Source: an uncultured Alphaproteobacteria bacterium (GTDB lineage: Bacteria > Pseudomonadota > Alphaproteobacteria > Micavibrionales > Micavibrionaceae). Taken from it: 9,125 nt of DNA. The position numbers and the translations under genes are program-made. The stretch is taken from positions 1 through 9,125 of the forward strand of contig CAKZKV010000350.1 of the NCBI GenBank assembly GCA_937124505.1, in the 5' to 3' direction. Shown piece after piece: positions 1 to 6,192 of the stretch (position 1 is the first letter of the stretch; each line of letters begins with the position of its first letter). Under the pieces are notes generated by a model, which saw only the letters and a program-made list of their open reading frames with translations, made no database searches and had not been told where the DNA came from.

Positions 1-152
1 TCCGCCACGGCAGGAGACGCCGCCGTGACCATAAAAATCCCGAAAATAATCAGGGTCGCAAACGCCGCCAGCAAACTGCGGTCAATCGTCCAGAACCATT
101 TGGACAAGAAAGAATCGTCTGTGCGTGTAAATTTAACGGAAGAACTGATCAT
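1..152 (-). CDS. ftsW: FtsW, septal peptidoglycan glycosyltransferase (N-terminal 50 codons only)
   Basis: Only the start of the gene lies in the window; it runs off the left edge. The frame begins ATG-ATC at 152 and encodes a short polar cytoplasmic stretch with the pattern RTDDSFLSKWFWTIDR. A first hydrophobic segment follows (about residues 28-45), then TAASPAVA, which is the typical opening of alphaproteobacterial FtsW (the family commonly shows RTD...WWWTVDR...LAASPAVA). FtsW is a SEDS-family, multi-pass inner-membrane protein that polymerises lipid II glycans at the septum together with FtsI, which is also encoded in this cluster. It follows murD after a 75-bp gap, in the usual dcw order. 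The ribosome binding site is weak (GAG five bases before ATG). RodA is a paralogue, but the dcw position and the N-terminal motif favour FtsW. Confidence 0.87.
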   Translation of the reverse strand, partial: MISSSVKFTRTDDSFLSKWFWTIDRSLLAAFATLIIFGIFMVTAASPAVA

Positions 153-187
153 GAAAACTCGAAAGGAAAAAACGTTTTGATCCATCC

Positions 188-216
188 ATTAAAGCACGAA
201 AGCAGCTTTTTTCCAA
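188..216 (-). promoter_or_regulatory. weak candidate promoter upstream of ftsW
   Basis: In the 75-bp murD-ftsW gap the minus strand reads TTGGAA (plus positions 211-216), a 17-nt spacer, then TTTAAT (188-193). These match the sigma70 consensus at 4/6 and 5/6 positions. The site would start transcription about 30 bases before the ftsW ATG. The gap is AT-rich, so a chance match is quite possible. The gene may simply be read from the upstream operon. Confidence 0.25.
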
Positions 217-227
217 ATGGGTATTGC

Positions 228-1544
228 TTACAGCGCCTTCACACACTGTTCGAAAACTTGCCCGCGATGTTCAAAACTGTTGAACTGGTCCCAGGAAGCA
301 CAAGCCGGAGACAGAAGGACAACCGCTTCCTCCCCCAGCACTTTGGCCTCTTCTGCTGCCTCGGAGACGGCCTTATCCAACGTCCAGCACAAGTCGAAAG
401 GAATATTTTCCCTTTCAAGCCACCCGGCAAATTCATTCGCCGCTTCGCCGATCAGATAGGCCTTTTTCACTTTCGGCATACAGGATTCCAGACCGTGCAA
501 GCCCCCCTCCTTTGCCTGCCCGCCGACAATCCAGTATATGTTATTGTAAGCCTCTAAGGCCTTGCCCGCCGCCTCGGCGTTCGTCGCCTTGCTGTCATTG
601 ATAAAGGTCACCTTTCCAATGGTACGTATGATTTGCTGGCGATGCGCCAGCCCCGGAAAGGTTTCCATGGCACGAAGGACTTTATCAGGTGCCAGCTCCA
701 GTTGCTGACAAACCAGATAAACCGCCAGCGCATTTTGGTGATTATGCTTCCCAGTCAGTGTTTTCAAGCTATCCGTCTTGAATGGCAAGGGCTGCTTCAG
801 GGTCATGATGACAGGCGCTTTGCCCATTTCGGCTTCCACATCAAAAATTTCTTCTGACAAACGATCGTCAATGGAAATAATCGGGCGCGTATGATGGCCG
901 AAGATACGTGCTTTCACGGCAGCATACTGCGCCAAAGACCCATGGCGCTCAATATGGTCCGCTGAAATGTTCAGTAAAACACCTATATCAGGACGGAAGC
1001 TGGGACACAGATCAATCTGATAAGAAGATAACTCCAAAACAACAATTTGCGTTGTTTCTTTAATGCTTAATGTTAAGGCAGGATTCCCGATATTACCGCC
1101 AATAACAGCTTCCATACCGCATTCATTCAGCACATGTCCAAGCAGGGCGGTTGTGGTGGACTTTCCGTTCGTTCCTGTAATACCGATTGTTTTAACATGA
1201 TGCGGCAAGACACGCCCCAGAATTTCAACATCTCCGATCACTTCAGCTTCACGGGAATGTGCAATCTCAACAATCGGGTGTGGAACAGGATGTGTCAAGG
1301 GAATACCGGGAGAGAGAAGGACGCAGGCAATATTACTAAAATCAACATCCTGATAATTGGCAATGTCTGCACCGAATTGAGCGGCCTTGTTCCTTGGGGC
1401 TTCTTTATCGTCCCAGGCAATCACCTTTGCACCGGCTTTTATCAAAGCTTCCGCACTCGCCAGCCCGGAGATTCCGAGACCGTAGACATAGACAGCCTGC
1501 CCATCCAGAGATTTTGTAAATATGGATAAATCTAACATTTTCAC
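228..1544 (-). CDS. murD: MurD, UDP-N-acetylmuramoyl-L-alanine--D-glutamate ligase
   Basis: MurD adds D-glutamate to UDP-MurNAc-L-Ala using ATP in the cytoplasm, the second amino-acid step of peptidoglycan precursor synthesis. At 438 residues it is the normal family length. An N-terminal Rossmann-like domain with YGLGISG (residues 21-27) binds the UDP substrate. The central ATPase domain has the P-loop GTNGKST (124-130), the SSYQ motif (173-176) and a lysine at about 211 in the AAVKARIF context, the expected carbamylated lysine. HRQQ (301-304), NDSKATN (316-322) and SPACASWDQF (412-421) mark the C-terminal domain and are strongly MurD-like. The start directly abuts the mraY stop codon: the codon at 1544 is GTG, and an ATG lies two codons downstream at 1538, so the true start could be either (438 or 436 residues). 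A GAG within the last codons of mraY could serve as the ribosome binding site for both. The tight spacing suggests translational coupling with mraY. Confidence 0.97.
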   Translation of the reverse strand: MKMLDLSIFTKSLDGQAVYVYGLGISGLASAEALIKAGAKVIAWDDKEAPRNKAAQFGADIANYQDVDFSNIACVLLSPGIPLTHPVPHPIVEIAHSREAEVIGDVEILGRVLPHHVKTIGITGTNGKSTTTALLGHVLNECGMEAVIGGNIGNPALTLSIKETTQIVVLELSSYQIDLCPSFRPDIGVLLNISADHIERHGSLAQYAAVKARIFGHHTRPIISIDDRLSEEIFDVEAEMGKAPVIMTLKQPLPFKTDSLKTLTGKHNHQNALAVYLVCQQLELAPDKVLRAMETFPGLAHRQQIIRTIGKVTFINDSKATNAEAAGKALEAYNNIYWIVGGQAKEGGLHGLESCMPKVKKAYLIGEAANEFAGWLERENIPFDLCWTLDKAVSEAAEEAKVLGEEAVVLLSPACASWDQFNSFEHRGQVFEQCVKAL

Positions 1545-2627
1545 TTATCTCAACTTTAATGTGCTGAGTCCTACTAATGCCAGTATAACAGCAATAATCC
1601 AGAAACGGATGACAATTGTCGGCTCCGACCAGCCTTTTTTCTCAAAATGGTGGTGCAGCGGTGCCATGGCGAACACCCGCTTTCCCGTCAGCTTGAACGA
1701 GGCCACCTGAATAATGACAGACAATGTTTCCAGAACAAACAGGCCGCCAATAATCGCCAGAACCAGCTCATGCTTTGTCGCCACGGCAATCGCGCCAAGC
1801 GCGGCACCTAAAGACAAAGAGCCAGTATCCCCCATAAACACGGCGGCGGGCGGCGCGTTATACCACAGGAAGCCCATCCCGCCCCCGATGATCGCCCCGC
1901 AAAAAACCGCCAGTTCTCCGGTCCCCGGAACATAGTGAATTTGCAGATAATCGGCGAATTTCACATTCCCCACCAGATACACGATCAACCCGAAACATGC
2001 CGCGGCAATCATCACCGGCCCAATCGCCAGTCCGTCCAGTCCGTCCGTCAGGTTGACGGAATTTGACGCGCCGACAATTACCAGCATGGCAAAGGGGATA
2101 AAGAAATAGCTGAGAGGCAGAAGAAACTCTTTCACAAACGGAATGGACAGGCCCGTGGCATCCTGCCAGTCATTGACTCCCACGACCGTCATAATCGCTG
2201 CAAAGGCAATCGCAAATTCCAGTAACAGCCTGACCTTGCCGGAAACCCCCTCATGCGAACGCTTGGTCAGCTTCTTGTAATCATCTGCAAAGCCGATGAT
2301 TCCAAACCCGAAGAAAACCCCCAGCACCATCCAGACATACACATTCGACAAATCCGCCCATAACAATGTCGAAATCCCGGCAGAGATCAGGATCATCAAA
2401 CCGCCCATGGTCGGCGTGCCGTGTTTATGCTGGTGATCGGGGCCAATTTCGCGCAAGGGCTGTCCCTCCCCCTGCTTTTTCTTGAGCCAGCGGATCACCC
2501 GTGGCCCGATGAGAAATCCGATCAACAGAGCCGTCATAATCGCCCCGCCCGTACGAAACGTCAGATAGCGAAACAGATTGAACAATTGAAAGTCATCGGC
2601 AAAAGGCGTGAGGAGATTATAAAGCAT
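1545..2627 (-). CDS. mraY: MraY, phospho-N-acetylmuramoyl-pentapeptide transferase
   Basis: MraY transfers phospho-MurNAc-pentapeptide from UDP to undecaprenyl phosphate, forming lipid I at the inner membrane. The 360-residue protein is full length and has about ten hydrophobic segments. Diagnostic motifs are present in order: GTPTMGG (70-76), FADDYKK (113-119, with the aspartate pair that contributes to catalysis and Mg2+ binding), [10 protein letters not shown] (192-201), FMGDTGSL (264-271, third catalytic aspartate) and PLHHHFE (323-329, UDP-MurNAc-specific HHH). The HHH motif separates it from WecA-type transferases, which act on GlcNAc. The start ATG at 2627 lies 17 bases after the murF stop; the leader is A/G-rich (AAGAAAAAG) but has no clear Shine-Dalgarno sequence. 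The gene sits between murF and murD in the standard dcw order and consumes the product of MurF. Confidence 0.98.
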   Translation of the reverse strand: MLYNLLTPFADDFQLFNLFRYLTFRTGGAIMTALLIGFLIGPRVIRWLKKKQGEGQPLREIGPDHQHKHGTPTMGGLMILISAGISTLLWADLSNVYVWMVLGVFFGFGIIGFADDYKKLTKRSHEGVSGKVRLLLEFAIAFAAIMTVVGVNDWQDATGLSIPFVKEFLLPLSYFFIPFAMLVIVGASNSVNLTDGLDGLAIGPVMIAAACFGLIVYLVGNVKFADYLQIHYVPGTGELAVFCGAIIGGGMGFLWYNAPPAAVFMGDTGSLSLGAALGAIAVATKHELVLAIIGGLFVLETLSVIIQVASFKLTGKRVFAMAPLHHHFEKKGWSEPTIVIRFWIIAVILALVGLSTLKLR

Positions 2628-2645
2628 ACGGAAAGTCTTTTTCTT

Positions 2646-4034
2646 TTATTTATGCGCCAAGGATTGAACGGTTTCAACAAGAACCTGCATTTTCGGCTTT
2701 TCACCGCCGCCACGGGAACCTTTAATCAGGACAACATCACCGGGTTGCAGCGTTTCTTTCATCTCCTCGCAGAGGCCATCAGGCAAATCAGTATGAAGCG
2801 CCCGTTTGTCTTTCGGCAGTTCCTCAAACAGATACGTCATGTTTGGCCCGGCGGCAAACACAAGATCAACCCCCGCCGCCAGCAAATCCGGCACAAGTTC
2901 CCTGTGATAATCCGGGGCTTTTTCTCCCAGCTCTGCCATATCCCCCAAAACAGCAATTTTACGACCTCTGAGGCGCGCCATCGCGGCAAACGCCGCCCGC
3001 ATCGCCACGGGGGAGGCATTATAATGCTCGTCAATCAGGTAAATCGGTGCCTGCCCCTCTTTCATGTTGATGATATCGATCTTCCCCCGTCCGTCACGTT
3101 GCGTCCATCCGGCAAGAGACGCCGCCGCCTGCTCCAGATCATATCCAAGCAGCTTCACACTCAACAAGACAGGCAAGCTGTTCAGGGCATGATGTTCCCC
3201 GCTGACAGACAAATGAACGGGAATTGTTTGCCCTAAAATGCGGGCATGAAAATCCGTCCGGTCAGGTGAAATAAGGGCGTCCTGCAAATAAGCATCCGAA
3301 GAATTATCCAAAGAAAATGAAATAACAGAATTTTTTGATTTTTCAGATAGATAATCAAACCACTTATTATTTCGGTTTAACAAAACCTGACCGCTTCCAT
3401 TCAGCCCGTCAAAGATTTCAGCTTTTGCATCCGCAACGCCCTCTTCCCCGTTTTCAAAGCTTTCAATATGCACAGCTTCAACCGTTGTAATAATCGCGAT
3501 GTCCGGGTGGATCATTTTCGACAGGGGCGATATTTCCCCGGCATGGTTCATTCCGACTTCGAAAATCCCGACCTCCGTATCTTCCGGCATCAGGGCAAGT
3601 GTCAACGGGACGCCCCAGTGATTGTTATAGCTTTTTTGAGAGGCATGGGTACGGCACTGGTCTTTGAAGACGGTTTCCAGCATGTCTTTCGTGCCGGTCT
3701 TGCCGACAGATCCCGTCACGGCAATAATTTTGGCCTGTGTCCGCGCCCGTCCGAAGCGGCCCAAATCCTCCAGCGCTTCCAGCGTATCCGGCACAAGAAC
3801 GCAGCGAACCATGTCCGCCCCTTCGGGAATACGCTCGACAACCGCCGCAACGGCCCCTTTCTCAAGGGCCTGTAACACATAATCATGGCCATCTGCATGG
3901 GGGCCTTTCAGGGCGAAGAACAAATCCCCCTTTTTTAAGGTGCGGGTATCAATGGAAATGCCAGATGCCGCCCAGTCTCCTGTTTTTGCATCCAGCGCTT
4001 TTGCTACGTCTTTTGAAGTCCATAACGTCATCAT
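2646..4034 (-). CDS. murF: MurF, UDP-MurNAc-tripeptide--D-alanyl-D-alanine ligase
   Basis: MurF attaches D-Ala-D-Ala to UDP-MurNAc-tripeptide, completing the cytoplasmic pentapeptide precursor that MraY then uses. The 462-residue protein has the N-terminal substrate domain with DTRTLKKGDLFFAL (29-42), the ATPase domain with P-loop GSVGKTGTK (108-116, a form I associate with Alphaproteobacteria) and EVGMNHAGEI (159-168), and a C-terminal domain with VLGDMAELGE (362-371) and IKGSRG (437-442). The motif usually written DSYNANP appears here as EHYNASP (336-342), so several usually conserved positions differ while the Tyr-Asn-Ala core is kept. The start is the first of two tandem ATG codons at 4034 and 4031. 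The first overlaps the murE stop in an ATGA arrangement, implying translational coupling. No frameshift is visible. Confidence 0.97.
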   Translation of the reverse strand: MMTLWTSKDVAKALDAKTGDWAASGISIDTRTLKKGDLFFALKGPHADGHDYVLQALEKGAVAAVVERIPEGADMVRCVLVPDTLEALEDLGRFGRARTQAKIIAVTGSVGKTGTKDMLETVFKDQCRTHASQKSYNNHWGVPLTLALMPEDTEVGIFEVGMNHAGEISPLSKMIHPDIAIITTVEAVHIESFENGEEGVADAKAEIFDGLNGSGQVLLNRNNKWFDYLSEKSKNSVISFSLDNSSDAYLQDALISPDRTDFHARILGQTIPVHLSVSGEHHALNSLPVLLSVKLLGYDLEQAAASLAGWTQRDGRGKIDIINMKEGQAPIYLIDEHYNASPVAMRAAFAAMARLRGRKIAVLGDMAELGEKAPDYHRELVPDLLAAGVDLVFAAGPNMTYLFEELPKDKRALHTDLPDGLCEEMKETLQPGDVVLIKGSRGGGEKPKMQVLVETVQSLAHK

Positions 4035-5512
4035 GATAATCTTTCCATCGCCTTTTTTACCTCGCTCACATCGTCAAACGGATGTTTCACGCCCATAATC
4101 TCCTGCCCCTGCTCGTGGCCTTTGCCGGCGATCAGGACAATATCCCCCTCCTCGGCAATCTTTATCGCGCAATCAATGGCCTCCCGCCGGTCGGCGATTC
4201 CCAGCACGTCCGGCGCACCCTTCAGTGCATCGGCGCGGATGGAGGCCGGGTCTTCCGTGCGCGGATTGTCATCCGTCAAAATCGCCACGTCCGCATTTTC
4301 TGACACGGCTTTTGCCATCAGGGGCCGCTTGGCCTTGTCCCGGTCGCCGCCGCATCCAAACACACAGATCAGCCGTCCCCTCGCATGGGAGGACAATGAT
4401 TTCAAGGCCGTGACCAGCGCATCCGGCGTATGGGCATAATCAACAAACACACCTGCCTGCTTCGGATGTCCCGGAACCGCCTCCAACCGCCCGCGCACGG
4501 GCTTTAATTTCGAAACGGCAGAGAGAATATCTTTCAATGGATATCGACCTTCCGCATGAACAAGCAGCAATGCAGCCAGCGCGTTATCCACCTGAAACCT
4601 GCCGACTAAAGGAATGTGCAGGTCATATGCCTGCCCTTCTATCGTCAATTTGACATAATATCCGTGTAAGGTTGGCTCTGGCTCCTCATAGGACAGGTAC
4701 TCATCCTTTTGATGACCGTAGCCCATGATCCGCAGGCTGCGTTGTTCGCAAACCTCCTTGATTTTAGGAAAGTATGCCATGTCCGTGTTCAGGACGGCGG
4801 CGCTCCCCTCATCCAACAACTCCCCAAACAGCCGCGCCTTGGCCTGAAAATAGGCCTCCAGATCGCCGTGGTAATCCAGATGGTCCTGCGTCAGGTTGGT
4901 AAAGGCAGCGGCCCTGATCTTCACACCTTCCAGACGGCATTGATCCAGTCCGTGGGACGATGCCTCCAGCGCCACATGTGTAATATTTTTTTCATAGAGC
5001 CCGGCAAGGGTTTCATGCATGACCTGCGGATCGGGCGTGGTCATCGCCCCTTCAATATACTCTTCCGCTGTTTTAATGCCCAGTGTACCGAGGCTCGCGC
5101 CGTTTATATCCAATTCCTGCCAGATTTGCTGAATGAAATTCACGGTCGAGGTTTTACCGTTCGTCCCCGTGACCGCGACGATATGACCGGGCTGGTGCTT
5201 GTAAAAGTCCGCACACGCATAAGCATAAGCGCGGCGCGGATTGTCGTCTGTGAGGAATTCAATCTCATCGTACATGTCATCCTGAGGCTTCGCCGAAGGA
5301 TCTTTCTTAGATCCTTCACTGCGTTCAGGATGACAACACAGAGGTACTGGCGTTCCACTCGGCGCGAGAATAACCTTCGCACCGTTTTGAATGGCCTGAT
5401 TGATATAATCGCGGCCATCGGCCTTTACCCCCGGCAAAGCCGCAAACAGGTATCCCGGCCTGACCTGCCGACTGTCCGCTGTAACGCCTGTGATATTTGT
5501 TTTGAAGTGCAT
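4031..5512 (-). CDS. murE: MurE, UDP-MurNAc-L-Ala-D-Glu--meso-diaminopimelate ligase, with an in-frame palindromic-repeat insertion
   Basis: MurE adds the third residue of the stem peptide. The DNPR motif at residues 415-418 is the signature of enzymes that use meso-diaminopimelate rather than lysine. Other motifs: TADSRQVRPGYLFAAL (11-26), P-loop GTNGKTST (116-123), TTPDPQ (158-163), EASSHGLDQ (183-191), a lysine at 225 in QAKARLF (likely carbamylated), DYAHTPDAL (358-366), GCGGDRDKAKRP (386-397) and AGKGHEQG (462-469). Two oddities are visible. Residues 60-80 are encoded by a 61-nt imperfect palindrome and read HPERSEGS and onward; they fall in a variable loop before NPRRAYA, at the end of the N-terminal domain. 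Second, only ten residues precede TADSR, fewer than the roughly 20-30 usual in the family. The 5512 ATG is the only ATG, GTG or TTG start in this frame back to the stop codon at 5597-5599, and it has no ribosome binding site, lying directly against a hairpin. All catalytic motifs are intact, so I expect a working enzyme. Confidence 0.96.
   Translation of the reverse strand: MHFKTNITGVTADSRQVRPGYLFAALPGVKADGRDYINQAIQNGAKVILAPSGTPVPLCCHPERSEGSKKDPSAKPQDDMYDEIEFLTDDNPRRAYAYACADFYKHQPGHIVAVTGTNGKTSTVNFIQQIWQELDINGASLGTLGIKTAEEYIEGAMTTPDPQVMHETLAGLYEKNITHVALEASSHGLDQCRLEGVKIRAAAFTNLTQDHLDYHGDLEAYFQAKARLFGELLDEGSAAVLNTDMAYFPKIKEVCEQRSLRIMGYGHQKDEYLSYEEPEPTLHGYYVKLTIEGQAYDLHIPLVGRFQVDNALAALLLVHAEGRYPLKDILSAVSKLKPVRGRLEAVPGHPKQAGVFVDYAHTPDALVTALKSLSSHARGRLICVFGCGGDRDKAKRPLMAKAVSENADVAILTDDNPRTEDPASIRADALKGAPDVLGIADRREAIDCAIKIAEEGDIVLIAGKGHEQGQEIMGVKHPFDDVSEVKKAMERLS
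5275..5335. repeat. palindromic repeat element inside murE (HPERSEGS-type)
   Basis: This is an imperfect inverted repeat of 61 nt. The outer arms are a perfect 11-bp match (TGTCATCCTGA at 5275-5285 with its complement at 5325-5335). The inner arms are a perfect 9-bp match (GAAGGATCT at 5295-5303 with AGATCCTTC at 5309-5317) around a 5-nt loop, and an unmatched 9-nt/7-nt bulge separates the two. On the murE strand it encodes residues 60-80, including HPERSEGS (61-68). This sequence and peptide resemble dispersed palindromic elements familiar from many bacterial genomes, and the situation recalls Rickettsia palindromic elements, which also sit in frame within genes. Family membership is from memory and not searched. 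A TGT triplet flanks both sides, which could be a short target duplication or chance. Confidence 0.85.
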
Positions 5513-5552
5513 CTGGATTCTGACATTCGCATAGCATCTTGTCAGAATCCAG
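5513..5552. repeat. perfect 13-bp inverted repeat abutting the murE start codon
   Basis: CTGGATTCTGACA at 5513-5525 is exactly complementary to TGTCAGAATCCAG at 5540-5552, with a 14-nt loop. It fills nearly all of the 53-bp gap between the stop codon of the small upstream gene (5566-5568) and the murE ATG (5512-5510), so the hairpin stem ends at the base before the start codon. No T-run follows it on the minus strand, so it is not a typical terminator for the operon. It may be a second dispersed palindromic repeat, or a structure that controls murE translation. The arms share only TGTCA with the ends of the element inside murE. Confidence 0.8.
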
Positions 5553-5565
5553 CAAGATTTTTGAT

Positions 5566-6066
5566 TTATTGCTCCAGATTGAACCAGGTCGTCTGATCAA
5601 ACACTTTATTGCCTGCAACATTCCATTCGTTCATAACAATTCCGCATTCATATCGGTCTACTGTAGTTCCGCCCTGTTCATCAGAATTCTCCCAAACAGG
5701 AGGGGCAGAGCCACCATCCTGGTAAAATTCAACTGATCTTGTCATCTGATGATCACCATCCCCATAAGTCGCGTCCCCGATAAAATACGTTGCATTCGGC
5801 GCAACCCGCAGGTTATCGCTCCGCCAGAGAGTCTCACCGCTTTTATGGCTTGTCACTTTTAGAACTTGCGGAACACCCTGACCATCTTTTGTAACAGAGC
5901 ATGATGCCACGCTATCAGGCACATGGTCATCGACGATATTATCAAGCGCACGCATAGGCACATAACCAACCGCTGCCGTAAAGGCAACACCTACCATAAG
6001 GCCTGCTCCAATACCAAGCGTATAATTGGCGGTCTTTCCAAAAACGTTAATAAGTGTGATAGCCAT
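5566..6066 (-). CDS. unrecognised small membrane-anchored or exported protein, inserted between ftsI and murE
   Basis: This 166-residue protein matches no family I recognise. Residues about 15-36 (GLMVGVAFTAAVG core) form one hydrophobic segment preceded by a single lysine at 11, so it is either an N-terminal membrane anchor or an uncleaved or poorly cleaved signal. No clear signal peptidase or lipobox site stands out. The remaining 125 or so residues are polar, acidic and aromatic-rich, with GDATYGDGDHQ (97-107) and only two cysteines (56 and 141), which could form a disulphide if the domain is periplasmic. The gene is well supported as real by an AGAGGAG ribosome binding site seven bases before the ATG and by a promoter-like sequence just upstream. 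It is not part of the conserved dcw cluster, where ftsI is normally followed closely by murE, so it is probably a lineage-specific insertion. A role in division or wall synthesis cannot be inferred from position alone. Confidence 0.8.
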   Translation of the reverse strand: MAITLINVFGKTANYTLGIGAGLMVGVAFTAAVGYVPMRALDNIVDDHVPDSVASCSVTKDGQGVPQVLKVTSHKSGETLWRSDNLRVAPNATYFIGDATYGDGDHQMTRSVEFYQDGGSAPPVWENSDEQGGTTVDRYECGIVMNEWNVAGNKVFDQTTWFNLEQ

Positions 6067-6073
6067 AATACAT

Positions 6074-6080
6074 CTCCTCT
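6074..6080 (-). promoter_or_regulatory. strong ribosome binding site of the small ftsI-murE intergenic gene
   Basis: The minus strand reads AGAGGAG followed by seven bases and the ATG at 6066. It is the clearest Shine-Dalgarno sequence in the window, since most other genes here rely on weak sites or translational coupling. It fixes the start of the small gene at 6066. Confidence 0.75.
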
Positions 6081-6101
6081 ATGATTAATTTGTTTTCATT
6101 T

Positions 6102-6130
6102 TTCATACATAAAAGAATAAGCTGTTTCAA
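6102..6130 (-). promoter_or_regulatory. sigma70-like promoter for the small intergenic gene (and possibly murE onward)
   Basis: The minus strand has TTGAAA (plus 6125-6130; 5 of 6 consensus positions), a spacer of exactly 17 nt, and TATGAA (6102-6107; 4 of 6). This predicts a start near 6095 and a leader of about 30 nt ending in the strong ribosome binding site. The box quality, spacing and position agree with each other. If it is active, the small gene and possibly murE and all genes downstream have a transcription start independent of the rsmH-ftsL-ftsI segment. Confidence 0.5.
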
Positions 6131-6137
6131 GTTTTTT

Positions 6138-6173
6138 AAAAGAACAACGGGGACGCAATGACTCATTGTGCCC
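6138..6173 (-). terminator. possible weak rho-independent terminator after ftsI
   Basis: About 20 bases after the ftsI stop the minus strand has GGGCACAATGA followed by TCATTGCGTCCC (plus 6150-6173). Outer GGG/CCC and inner CAAT/ATTG pairing leave a small internal mismatch, and GTTGTTCTTTT follows. The stem is imperfect and the T-run interrupted, so efficiency is doubtful. Its position between ftsI and a promoter-bearing inserted gene fits a boundary, but read-through is likely needed if murE has no other supply of transcript. Confidence 0.3.
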
Positions 6174-6192
6174 TCATGCTGGCTGATAACCC

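Noticed and set aside
168..178. AAAACGTTTT palindrome in the murD-ftsW gap
   Set aside because: It is short and A/T-biased, with no second copy or known operator assignment, and is easily explained by chance.
2421..3236. Long open frame on the plus strand (271 codons) across the mraY/murF junction
   Set aside because: It is antisense to two clearly functional genes, has no recognisable domain and is low in credible protein character; it is a shadow of the minus-strand coding frames.
5513..5552. Hairpin considered as a rho-independent terminator after the small gene
   Set aside because: On the minus strand no T-run follows the stem, and the essential murE gene begins at the next base. The T-rich sequence lies on the plus-strand side, where no gene needs ending.
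4709..5596. Long open frame on the plus strand (295 codons) opposite murE
   Set aside because: It is antisense to murE and runs through both palindromes. The peptide is arginine- and histidine-rich in the way typical of antisense frames, with no domain or ribosome binding site evidence.
5325..5621. 98-codon minus-strand frame spanning the hairpin and the murE 5' end
   Set aside because: It overlaps murE out of frame, begins inside the small upstream gene, and its sequence is a shifted reading of conserved MurE codons; it does not supply a better MurE N-terminus.
5513..6192. ftsI-murE insertion considered as an insertion sequence or phage remnant
   Set aside because: There is no transposase, integrase or other phage gene, and I saw no matching terminal inverted repeats bounding the segment.
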